Assembly: GCF_000204055.1 (NCBI RefSeq)
Contig: NW_006768782.1
Coordinates: 1,318,313 to 1,382,312 of the forward strand
Source of the DNA: Melampsora larici-populina 98AG31
Lineage: Eukaryota > Basidiomycota > Pucciniomycetes > Pucciniales > Melampsoraceae
Direction of reading: 5' to 3'
DNA length: 64,000 nt
Part shown: positions 11,111-22,210 of the stretch, in pieces
Position numbering within the stretch: position 1 is the first letter of the stretch
How the letters are laid out: each line of letters begins with the position of its first letter
Made by a program: the position numbers and the translations under genes
The notes under the pieces: generated by a model
The model's database searches: none
What the model was told of the DNA's origin: nothing
What the model saw: only the letters and a program-made list of their open reading frames with translations

Positions 11111-12814
11111 GTGGTTTGGGTGTTGCCAATAGTATTCACATTTGTCGATGGGATTCACTTTGTCAGTCTAGGTCTGGGTCATCATTTAGTACCTTTTCCT
11201 GAAGTTTATGGACAGGTCCAAAATGCAGTGATGCATGATACTACTCTGGTTCCTCAATGGATAAAGGAACACAACACGGAGTTGGAAAGATGGACATCTC
11301 ACCATTGACTCTCATGTTGTTTCATTTCTTGTTTTTCTGCTTTTCCAACTGTTTTTTTCTTTCTTGTTTTTGTGTTGCTTGTTGCTTGTTGTTGACTTCT
11401 GATGAGAAGAAAAAATGAATGTTTTGTCTCAAGATTTGCTGTAATCAATCCTCTTTTGTGTCAAGATATGCTTGTAATTGATCGTGTATCAATCCTTCAT
11501 GTTTTCATTCCAATCACTTTCCATGCTATATAACATACACTTGGGCCTTGAGAGAAACACACAAGAAAAAGTGGAAGCTTCACGAGAGACTGCAAACTAC
11601 ACAATCCCCAAGTCACTTTGGATCCTCGGCCCGCTTTGATTTCAAAGCGGCCTGAGGAAAGTCACAGCCTGCAAAATACCCGGAAAGGGGGCTTTGGGGT
11701 TTTTTTCCGGGCGGTAAATAGTGGTTTCCTCTAAAAGTTCACCTACCTTTACAAGAACTAGTCAAGTACTCTTTGTTATTTGTGTCTAGTCACTTTCTCA
11801 ATAAGCCTATTTGTTGACAATTGGGGGTCTGGCCAAAGTACTAGGCGCTACTCTTGCTTTGAATTTGTATATAGCTTTTGTCCAAATTCATAGCATCATT
11901 TGTTCCGACTTAATCATCAACTTTCACTTATAATCGGCGATATTTAGCAGATTATAAGCAAGAGGTGTGGTCTTGTGACCTTATTGTTGTGTACTCAAAT
12001 TCATAACTCCTTTGTTTGAATTCATTGCATTGTTTATTCCTATTCCTTTCACTTATAATCAGCAATATTAGAAGATTATAAGTGAGAGTTGTGGTCTTGA
12101 AGTCTCATCTGCTATCAGCTCGTTCCAAGAAGGAAATGATGTCAATTGCTGATAATTGTTGGTTACCTTTGATTTCTTACAGTTTCATCACTGCTATTGA
12201 ATTGACCAGTTTGCTCATTGCTATTGAACTATCAATTGTGCACTTCAATCCACAACTTGTGAATTGAATATCAATCAATATTGCTGTCACTGCTATCAAA
12301 AGAATAGTTGGATCTACAATTATTACCAATCAATCAATTGTTAATTTGATAACTTTTAGCTACAAGTTGCTTCATTATCTGTGTAGCTTTGCTAGCAGCT
12401 TTGCAATTCAGAGCAGGACTAGTTATCAGAAAGAAAACAAATCTAGGATTCAGGTTGATTTGTACAACCTTGAAATCTTGACTCGTTTTCAGAAAACTGC
12501 TGAATTGCTATTCCTATTTGTTTCTCTATATCGCTCTAGCCTTGGTGTATGACCTAATTGGTTATATTTAAGAGAAAGAAATGATATCACTTATTTGCTC
12601 TCGATTTTTTTTATCTTTTTATTCCCTTTATACACAAGGTTGATGATAATAACTTGACTCTTATATATTTTTCTCTCATTATTCCTTTTGTACACACGCT
12701 CAACAATAATAACTAGTACTTTTTTACACTAGAAAGGGGTATTTCTGTCAATGTTTCTGTTTTATTGCTTGTTATGACCTATACACAAGCAATGATAATA
12801 GGAGTGTCTCCCTT
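11111..12814. other. No supported gene; contains a 55 bp direct repeat pair
   Basis: Frames are short (12082-12267, 12346-12552 plus). Two imperfect copies of a motif starting TTTCACTTATAATC and ending GTGTGGTCTTG or GTTGTGGTCTTG lie at about 11920-11977 and 12045-12100; each holds its own small dyad, CTTATAATC with GATTATAAG. The stretch may be LTR-type debris. Confidence 0.5.
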
Positions 12815-12955
12815 TGCGCAATAATGCGCGCTATATTGTACGCAATCCTGCTATATTTGGGCAAACTCCGCTCCATACCTCTGAGGAAAAAATTTTGCAT
12901 AAAAATTGTGATTGCTTGCGTAGTGCCATAGCGCAGCTTGCGCTGCACAACACAG
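12815..12955. repeat. Second copy of the CGC-rich repeat
   Basis: Contains GCGCGCTATAT, CTGCTATATTTGGGC and GCCATAGCGCAGC followed by TTGCGCTGC, matching the flanks of the nested hairpin near 10.8-11.1 kb. It is short, without a coding frame of its own. Confidence 0.55.
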
Positions 12956-13267
12956 ATGATGTCAGCCCTGGGTACATATGCATGTACCCAAAACTAACTT
13001 GTAGCATAAAATTATCATATAGAAACCTAATTACAGATACATACCGTCTATAAATGGTACGTAACATGTAAGAAAGTATATAAAATTACTTATTACATAT
13101 ACACGTACACTTAAAATACCATGTAATATGTAATAACACATCAAGTACACCTCATAACTCAGTGTCAAGAGTTAGTATGCTTATAGTACATAACACATAA
13201 TTAATATTACCATATATAATTAAGTACAAACAATAATCATAATTAATAATAATTTCTAAATGATTCT

Positions 13268-13965
13268 AGTGATGGAAACAAATAGCACTACAGTTAGGTT
13301 TGGAGAGAAGAGTATATAAACCCCTCCTCTCTCAGCCTTGAGAGAGTTCCCCCCAAGATTTTATTACACACTACTTTGAAAGAACCACTTTAAAGTAATA
13401 TTGAAGTACATTGTCAAGAGTCTTATAACTGTAAGACTAGTGATTTACTTCATTACTTTAAGAAGTTTCCTGACTAAAAGTAAGTAATACATTCTTCATT
13501 CCATCTCTGGATCCTCTACTTCCCCTAAGTAGAAAAAAATAGGTTGGTGACCATAAAACAACCCAAGGTTGGTGACCGTAGAAAATTCCAAGGTTGGTGA
13601 CCATAAGAACTACCCAGGGTTAGTGACCATAGAACAACTAGTCTAGTGAACTCCAAACCACTCTTTAATCTGTCACTTGAAGATTAAAGGAAGGACTAGG
13701 ATCCACCCTTCACCACTTATAATCTTATATCATTATCATCCAAACCTCCTTTTAAGGAGTCACCTAGCTGTAGTCTGTCAGGATTTATCCTTTCAGACCA
13801 GTATCTTCCCTTCCTCATCCCCTTTCTTTGTTTATAATTCCTTGTAACTACATTATATTTGAAATATAATTATAATTACTTGAATTATAAGACCCACCTT
13901 GCCCAATTAGTGAGCCCTGAGTACTCAAAAGAGTAACCAACCCTCACAGATGAGGTCAAAACTTA
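13268..13965 (+). repeat. LTR-like repeat, copy A
   Basis: Starts near GCACTACAGTTAGGTTTGG, has a TATATAAA box (13312) followed by CTCCTCTCTCAGCCTTGAG, then a four-fold tandem GGTTGGTGACCATA motif (13541-13642), AACCTCCTTTTAAGGAGTCA (13743-13762) and an end near CCAACCCTCAC. The same blocks in the same order occur in copy B downstream. The TATA-like box, conserved block order and AT-rich tail suit an LTR. No reverse transcriptase or integrase is visible between or beside the copies. Confidence 0.65.
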
Positions 13966-14039
13966 TTGTGTTGTGTAGCAGTTGCAGTATTGGTGATATA
14001 AACAAATATCACTACAGTTAGGTTTAGAGAAGAGATTAT

Positions 14040-14655
14040 CACTGTAAACATTATAAATTATCCCCAAGTGGAACTGTGAAAATGATGATTATTGTAGTTT
14101 GTCATCAAAATATCTATCACTGTACACCTGAGCCCTAACACCCACACTACATATATGCAACAAGCTGAGCAAATTATCAGCTATCATGTATATACAGGTC
14201 TGCTCAGTTCCCTGCTCATCTGAAGAGGTAAATCACATGTGATACTTCATGTAATTTTTTCCAGTTTGACAAAATTGTCCTAAAAATTGACTACATATAC
14301 TTCCATAACTACTCATGTAATACTCTGAAAGCCATTCAACAGTAACAGAAAGAGTGTTACATGAGGTTTAGTTGATGGAATTACACCAAAACTATGAGTC
14401 AGTGTATGTAGTCAATTTTTGGAATGCTTTTGTCAAACTTAACAAAATCACAGAAAGTATTACATATGATCCACTCATTCAGATGAGCCAATAGCTGAGC
14501 AGCTCTGTATGTACATGATAGCTCCCAATTTTCCCCTCCTTCTGCACATATGTAGTGGGTGCCTTGGCTAAGGTGTGCACTGATATATCTTTCATGACAA
14601 ACTACAATCTTATTTTCCCATTTCCACTTGGGGATAGTGTATAATGTTTACAGTG
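14040..14655. mobile_element. 616 bp foldback MITE with CACTGTAAAC ends
   Basis: Inverted arms of about 280 bp start CACTGTAAACATTATA at the left and end in its reverse complement at the right; they continue through ATCCCCAAGTGGAA, GTAGTTTGTCAT, AGCTATCATGTA and AAAATTGACTACATA, diverging to roughly 75-80% identity. Comparison with copy A shows it sits inside the TATA-like box of copy B. The target duplication is obscured by flanking AT-rich bases (TTAT left, TAATA right). Confidence 0.85.
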
Positions 14656-14850
14656 TAATATAAATTCCTCCTCTCTCAGCCTTCACAGGTTTCCCCCAAG
14701 CCTTTATTACACATCACGTTTAAAGAACAACTTTAACATAATATTAAGGTTCATAATCAAGAGTCTTATAATAATTAGACTAGTAATTTACTTCATTACT
14801 TTAAATAGCTTCCTGACTAAAAGTAAGTAACACTTCCTTCACTCTTTTGG

Positions 14851-15820
14851 AGAGTTGCAGTATCATTCTTTTGCTGAGACTGCCTGAGGAAATCCCTGGG
14901 ACATTCAGGGATAGTACAATTTCTTCCAGAGTGGCACTTTTTCTTCAAGAGAGGTGTGTTTTTGTTTCCTCTGAACGTCATCAACCTCCCCAAGCCTGTA
15001 CAAAGGGATTCTGTAGGATTGATGGATCTGTAAGAGAAGGAACAGACATTAATTTGTTCAAAACATCAAATCAAGTGTTTGCTTTCAATTTTTTTCTTAC
15101 AAAATTCTCCATTTAAATCAGGAGTAGTTTGATGGTCTTCAAAAGGATAAATCATTTCTTTTGAATCAGACAATAAAACATTTCTAAATTCAAAATCTTG
15201 ATTGTTTCAATGAGGTTTAAAGTCTCTTGATTAAGTTTTAAAATATCCTGATCTTATTCTTCACATTCAACTGAATCACATGCTAATTGTATCAATGTTT
15301 CCAATGATGCTTTCAGTCCTCTGATTTCAATTTTGGTTGCATTCATATTGAAGGTCTTAAATTTTGTTTGTGTCATTGGATTGTCTACTTTAGTTTGTAA
15401 ATTATTGGGTTCAATTCTTTGCATGGAATCATTTATGTTACGTGATTCCATTGATAAATGGGGTAAGATTCCAACATCAAGCCATTGTTTTTGAGTTGGG
15501 ATATGATGGTGCCATGAAAGCTTCAGATTGTAAGTCACGCAGAACAAGTGAAATATTTGCATATGTTCCAAGATAGCAATCAATATGTGGATTAGAATAC
15601 TTCATGGTTCTTGATTAGGATGCTCTCAAATTGTATGGCTTGTTTGTGATGGGATTTAAGTGAAAAAATGAACTATTGAGTGCCATGGGTGTCCACCACA
15701 CTATATGATGGGTGCACAGCAAGACACTATTCTCTGTAGCTGCTTGGTTTTCTCACGGAGATTCTCACAGCAAGGTGTTCTCAGGATAAAACTGATGCTG
15801 TTATGCTACCACCCTTTTGG
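14851..15820. mobile_element. 970 bp insertion in LTR-like copy B
   Basis: Copy A runs straight from CATTCC into ATCTCTGGATCC, whereas copy B is interrupted between two CTTTTGG heptamers (14844-14850 and 15814-15820), which suggests an insertion with a 7 bp duplication. The insert has small frames (14847-15116 plus, 15254-15583 minus) with no domain. Its ends are not inverted repeats, so its type is unknown. Confidence 0.5.
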
Positions 15821-16600
15821 ATCCTCTACTGTCCCCAAGTAAATTCTATACTAAGTTGGTGAGCTTTAACAACTCAAAGGGTAGTGGACTATACACATAC
15901 AAGTACTTAAGTTGGTGACCTTAAGAACAACCCAAGGTTGGTGGCCTTCAACAACTCAAAGGGTAGTGGACTCTTTACAAGTACTTAGGTTGGTGACCAT
16001 AAGAACAACCCAAGGTTGGTGACCATAAGGACAACCAGAGTATAGTGGGAGCCATCAAGAGCCACTCAATTGGATAATTTTTCAAAAAAGATTGCTGAAG
16101 TCACAAATATCACTCAATCCAAAAATCAAGATACTTTTGGGGTCCTTTTGTTCACAGCTATTCAAAAATATCCTCACAAGACCAATTTTGAAAGTTTTTT
16201 TATCTTTATTTCTGATGGTCAAGGGTGCACCAGATGAAAATCAGATTGTTTGTTGTGATTGCAAATTACCCAGTCTGTGGCTTCTTGCCTCTTGATGGGT
16301 CCCACTATAGTGATATAGACCTCACTCTCTAGGAAAGACTTGAATCCAGCTTTCTTCAATTATGCTATTTTATTACAATTGTAATTGTAAACCTCCTTTT
16401 AAGGAGTCATTTAACCGTAGTCTGTCTGGATTTATCCAAACAGACCAGTTCCTTCCTCTTTTTCCTGCCTCTTTTATGAATTTGTTTGTAATTACTTCAT
16501 ATTTTAAATATAAATATAAGCCCTCAAATCTATAAACCCCGCTCTTCCCCAAATCAGTGAGCCTTGAGTCATTGAGTACCCAACCGTCACACCTATGGTA

Positions 16601-17258
16601 AAGTAAAATAGTATTATAGAGGCTGCAAAGATCACACTCAAGGGTAAGACTTCTTTGGAATGTCTGAATGAAACAAACATAAGTCTACTACTAAGTGTAG
16701 ACTTTTATGAAATCACCCACACTAAATGATTATACCAATTAAGAGTGGACTGCAAAAGGCGGGCTCAAGTGTCAATGACAACTTGCACGCTGTTGTACAC
16801 TGTATTGCCACGGGTTTGGCACACCACAGGGTGGGTTGAGAAGGATGATCTTCTCAGGCCTTTTACTGCCCCAAAGGTGAAGAGTCTTGGACAGGGGTTT
16901 TGTCCCCATACTAGACCCATTGATCATTTTTGTGACTACCTCCACATCGCACTCCAATGGTTTACTAGTCTCCAGGTAAGAGACCAGATTTCACAATGGT
17001 AGAACTGGTGTTGAACTCCTTGAGAATGATGGAAGTCTCTGAAGCATAACATCTGCAAATCCCAATCTGTCTTGATATTGCTCTCCACAAATGATGAATG
17101 AATCACAAGTCACAATTCTTTCATCAAAACTCTTACTCTGCTTATTGACAATTGTTGCATGAATAATTCTTGTATGATTATCAAGGTAGCTATTCCATTT
17201 CAGAAACACTTCTCCAAGACTTGAAGAGTGGATATAAGACTTGGCGGTTCCAATTGAC
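16601..17258. other. No supported gene
   Basis: Short overlapping frames on both strands at 16745-17209 show no domain. This is the 3' flank of the minus-strand membrane-protein gene. Confidence 0.4.
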
Positions 17259-19569
17259 TTATACTACAAATCTCACCGCCTCTCTTTGTACAATATCTTC
17301 ATCCAATGCCCGGACAGCTTTGACAGTATTCAATTCATCCTTTGCATCTTCAGGAGGACAAAGGTCTGTGAGTTCAAGTTTGACGCTGCTTCCATTGGTC
17401 GTGTTTATTGATTGACCAGAGCAGTCAAGGTCTTTCTCTGTGTCACGGAGTCGGCACGACTGTCTGACCTCTCTGTGCATTTTCAAGGTTCGTCTTGCCT
17501 GTTTATTGAGAACCCATTCAACACTGAACATTTCATTTAAGATTAGAGTGCGATTAAACTATGATGGAATCTGAAGGGAAAGAAGACTCAACATGTTCCC
17601 AGTGATGGCGAAAGGACCGTGCAATCCCTGTGATCAGGCAAACGATCAGCATACATTCCAAACTTTGATAAAAGTGAAGGAGCTGAGCAAACTGACGATT
17701 TGCGTGAGAACAAGCCATTTCTCGTCTTGCACAAAAGTCGGCCCTTTGTATGCGAACTATGTTCAAAAAGACAGCATAATGAGAAAGAGGAGGTCAATTA
17801 CGTGAGACTATGAGACTATGAACTTACTTGGAATGCTACAATAGGGATAAAGATTGATGTTGATAAGTATGCCATGATTGCATGTTGTACTAGAGTTCGA
17901 TGGTCCTCGTCTAATCTACGCTGAATTTTTTGCCAGTGAACGGACTGCTCTGCGGTGCAAGTTGCCATTGAAAAAGTGCACTCCCTGGTTTTCTTGCGAA
18001 TGGCACCTATGGATATTATTAGCAGTGGTACGTAAAGCTGATATATATTGATAAATGTCGGATTAGATCAAGGTCATCTCTCATGAACAACCGAATTGAG
18101 AAAATGAGTGACCCACCACACATAAGACAATCAAGTCGACGAGCGCAGCTATGATCCCCAATCTGAACCAGTGCGCCATTCGATCCTAAGCAAATGCATC
18201 GACGCGTCATCGTTAGTTCTCAGATACCCAGGAAGGTCTTACTTGTGATCACTCACTCGATGTACTGTCAGCTGTCTTGCAGGTATCAACCTTACCAACA
18301 GGTCCATCCGGCTATAGTTGGATATGTCGACCGCCATCCCTTGATGACGCAAGTCTGACGTGATAGCTCTTGCTAACTCCCGCAGCTTCTGGTGTTCCTG
18401 CTCCGCGCCAAATAATGTTACAAAGAAAGTGGCTGCTCCGAAATGGAATCAAGAGCTGCTAATTAGCGGTGAACACCAACACGATCAGAAGAAAAGAGAC
18501 CTACGTAGGGTCCAAAGAGATAAACAAATGAATAATCCGTTCAGGCTCCAACGAAGAGGTGTTGGAAGTACCAATGTTCTTTTCTGCGGGGAAACCAAAC
18601 ACCATGACTTATCCCACAAGGACGTCAGACACTGGCAAAAACACACCCAAAGGAACACTGAAAAGAACCATGGAGATCTATATATTCAACTACTGTTCAT
18701 CACGTGAAAGGAGAGGACCGATGGAAACGAGATGGACAAACCCCTAGAATTCGAACCATCAAAAGCACACATCAGTATGACATAAAGTGTCAGGTTTTCT
18801 TGTTTCTAGGTGCTTACCAAGATCCTACAAGGACCACTGCAAACTTGATACCAAATAGAGGGAGTTTATTGCGATCAGAAACATAGCCCGCATCTATAAG
18901 CTGTTGAAAGGTCAAATCCGCCAACACCACTGCGTCGCGTGGATCAAATCGATGTTCAAGTTCAGCAAGAATAAGGGTATGACTTTATACATCTCTGCGT
19001 GTGACGTTTTGCTTACGTGAAGTATAGAACAAGTATACCAATCCAGTCATATTGGGAACATCTATCTTCAAGATGTTCACTACGACCCATCATCCAAAAT
19101 CACAATCAGGATAGTTGTTCTGGCAAATAAGTCACAGGAATTTACTCACGTCTTGTGAAAGAATAGAACCTGAACGTTCTCGTTACAATCCTGATGTACA
19201 ATAAATGCAAGCATTGGAAAAGCATTCTAGAAAGTATATAAAACAGGTATCAACATCACCCTTGGATTGAGATGTAAGGTTCAAACGGATACAAGTACAT
19301 ACATAACATAGCACCCCGCGATCACTGCGGAAAGAATCCTAACCCATTTTGGCATCAAGACAGACTATACTCCAGGAAAACGCCGTGGTCGCAGGGTGAA
19401 ACACATTTGATCATGTTAACATGTTCACACCGAGAGTATTTGAGAGCCGGAAGATTTGACTGACCTTAGTTTGTTGATCAAGGTAAGTAGCGGCAGCGTA
19501 ATATGGATTTACGCTGGGTGGTATTTGCATCACAAAGGCCACCATCTTCTGTTCCTCTGGCTGGACCAT
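17259..19569 (-). CDS. Multi-span membrane protein, paralogue B (13 exons)
   Basis: Function unknown. Exons (minus): 19569-19465, 19364-19303, 19226-19150, 19079-19017, 18929-18818, 18743-18742, 18657-18505, 18435-18257, 18185-18117, 18037-17828, 17756-17697, 17627-17593, 17523-17259. They total 1392 nt (463 aa). The start is the ATG whose product aligns with paralogue A. About six or seven hydrophobic spans are predicted, the first in MPKWVRILSAVIAGC and later ones around FLWVCFCQCL, FRLGIIAALVDLIVL, PLLIISIGAI and LSTSIFIPIVAFQ. GLHGPFAITGN lies before a VLNKQARR segment, and a hydrophilic Asp/Glu-rich tail of about 70 aa follows. Every exon border matches paralogue A at 54974-57305, and six exons have identical length. 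Exon 6 is only GG. I do not recognise a named family. Confidence 0.82.
18742..18743 (-). other. Two-nucleotide micro-exon (GG)
   Basis: The preceding exon ends in phase 2 (TCT TG) and the following exon must start as TG TTC to keep the conserved F-L-W-V-C-F-C-Q-C frame, leaving the frame two bases short. The intervening sequence contains TTCTAG-GG-GTTTGT, with acceptor, two bases and donor adjacent. Including GG restores Trp-Val-Phe. Flanking introns are 74 and 84 nt. The paralogue has the same arrangement. Confidence 0.65.
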
Positions 19570-22210
19570 CGTCTCTGATTCTCACCACTCAAATGATATT
19601 CTTGATGTACGCAATTATTCGGAAAAGTAGCCTAGCAAATAGAGAAGTTTTAGGCCAGTCAAATCCGAGATCAATCAATGTTCAAGTCAGGTGTTGAGAG
19701 TGGGCAGGTAACTGTGACCAAGTCAAAGGCTAAATGGTTTGGCAGTGGTTGGTCATCCAAGACCATGAATTCTTTTCGAAAAACTCGTGCTTGGTGTTCA
19801 AGTTAAGCGAGATAGGTGTCTGACACCGGTTGAACCGGAACCTTAGCGCATATGTGGCAATTGATATTTTTGAATTCCTTTTGGAATTTGAATCAGGATT
19901 GACTATATACTTTTGACGATATTGATTACTTGAACTTCGAGTTTTCAAACGAAGAAGTGAAAACTCACCACGCTCAGCTGCATGGATAAAGATAGATATA
20001 AAGATGTTTAAACTCAACAAAGTTCCACGCGGTCGCTCGAGACTCGAGCCCCGCGACAGCGTGAGACTTGGTTAAGTTCAGTCAGCATCGAACTTCAACA
20101 CCGGTTAATTTCAAATGTCCGGTACGATGCCGAGCCTCGGGCCGTTGGGGAAGGACTTACAAGTTAAGTTTGGGACATACGATGCAAGCTTAACTAAGTC
20201 GCTCTTGAGCTCGAGCCGCTCAAACGAATGACTTCAACGCATTGATTTTTTGGCCTGAGATTGGCCGGGGCTTTTCGCCAAAAACTGGCCTATAAAACTA
20301 TGTTATACAATTTCAAGTGAGTTTTGGTTCTTCAATGATAAAAACTGATAATTACATACCTAAAAGATGATCCAAACTTGTTCAAGGTCATTTTCAGGGA
20401 TATCAAACTTGCTAGTGATTTGTCCAAAGGTGGTGAGGTTGGTCAAGGTAAGTGTGTGAGTATCATTTGAAGTACTACTGGGCTTAGAGTTGATGATGTG
20501 CCTGTTCAAAGTTGAATTGGATGTTGAAATGAATGTGTTGTCCTCAGCAAAGGGGTCATCAGAGTGATCATCCAGGAATTTGTAAGTTTTGGGGGGTTCT
20601 TCTGCCTCAATGGTTTTTGTATGTTTGCTATGGATGCAGATAAGGTCTTCATCTTGACAAGTTGAAAGGGAATTTTGCCCTTGTTTGGATGAGTTAGAAG
20701 ATTGGTGATAAATATACACAGTGTAAAAACTCAAGTGTCAGGTCGACGTGCTCACACAAATGACATCTCATAGAGGGTGGATACAAGCTTCAGATGATCT
20801 TAAGCACCATGCACAGACAGCCCTTCTTGAGTTCCTCAGGCAGTGAGACCGTTAGACATAGGAAGTCAGATATCCTTTCCTGAGACTAAAGGGGTGCTAG
20901 AATTTCACCAAAGTCTGACAAAGAAACTGAATGAAAAAAGTGTCATTTTTTTTCCAAACCTCTCTGTGTGTGCACTTTGATGAGCCATAGTAAGATGGAC
21001 GCTGTGATAGAGATTGGGATGAGGAGGTGGTGGTGGTAGGGGATACTCAAGTAAGTACAGGGTGTTGGGTGACTCTTGATAATGATTGTTTGGTGGAAAT
21101 GTTGGCTGTGTTTGATGTTGTTGATGTACTGCTGGAGAGAGGGTGCCTGGGGGTTGCCTAGCCAGTACATGATAAGGATTATGTTGTAACATATCTGGAT
21201 GTATTGCTGGATATTGTCATGCTTGTGGAATCTATAAGGTATATTGTGCATGACTTAGATCCCACTGTTTTAGCATAAGATAACATCACAGGAAAAGTCA
21301 ACAAATTAATGTATTCACCATGTCCCCGGGTAGTGTTTGCTCATCAACAAGCGCACACAACTTCCCTTTCTGCCTCAAAGGGAGTTGGACCTCAGTGTGT
21401 GCTCATTGACACGCAAACCCTAAACAGACACAGTGATTGGTTCAAAGAAAAATTGAGCAAATTCTGAAGGCTCACTTTCGATGAAGTTAGAGTGGACTTG
21501 CCTTAGGACCTCCCTCAATAGGTTGTGTGTCAATACCAGTTAATTGTTGGGTTTTGACAAGGCACAAGGAATAACCCCCATCCATGTTGCAGGAGTCTAG
21601 GGGATATCCCCCGGTTACCACATAACTGGCCATGCCAGACACACAGATGGTCAGATGACAAATCCTACAGTCTCTCAAAGACTCCTTGTTGACCTTTGAG
21701 CTCTTTTGTACCATCATTTTTCCCTCCCACAGCTCCAGAAAAAGCTTTCTCTTCAGGCCTTTTTCCCTCTGCCTTGCTTTTCCTCTTTCCCTTATCTCAT
21801 CACCTAAGAGCTCACATCCCACTCATTCTTCAAACCCACAATTTCAAAGAACCCTTCTGCCCAAGGTTTGATCAAAGCTTCTTCCCCCTCTCTCTGTCTC
21901 ACCCCCTGCCTTCAGACATCTGACAACATTGGCCTCCAAGGAAACCCTCACAAGTCTTTCATCAGAAGGAGCTTGTGAGTCCCTCATCAAAAAGGCCCAG
22001 GGTCTAGGCTTTCACCCGCCAAGGGTAAGCCTCACTTTAGGCCTCCTCAGCTGTGTAAAGCAACTCTTGCTCACCAACTCACCACCTAGAGTGAGTGATG
22101 GACGCAGGCCCCAATGACAGACCTGCCTGTGATTGAAGGCTTAGAACTCTGCAAAGTTTTTAATCCTTCATGCTCTCCAAGAAAGAGTGGAACAGTCAGA
22201 CCTAAAACCT
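19570..22210. other. Gene-poor stretch
   Basis: Minus-strand frames at 20360-20734 (124 aa, Ser/Thr-rich), 20905-21251 (Pro/His-rich) and 21487-21822 (charged), and a plus frame at 21929-22117, show no domain and no convincing splice chain. A CT-rich region lies at 21710-21920. I see no promoter or RNA gene that can be defended. Confidence 0.4.

Larger units (their letters stand above)
13993..16600 (+). repeat. LTR-like repeat, copy B, split by two insertions
   Basis: Same blocks as copy A: AAATATCACTACAGTTAGG (about 14005-14025), CTCCTCTCTCAGCCTTCAC (14668 on), GACTAAAAGTAAGTAA (about 14815-14830), GGATCCTCTACT (15819), repeated GGTTGGTGACC units (15855-16045), AACCTCCTTTTAAGGAGTCA (16390) and a CCAACCGTCAC end. 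It is interrupted by a foldback element at 14040-14655 and by a 970 bp stretch at 14851-15820. Confidence 0.65.

Noticed and set aside
18740..18760. tRNA B-box-like GGTTCGAATTC
   Set aside because: No matching A box or cloverleaf around it; it lies in an intron of the membrane-protein gene.
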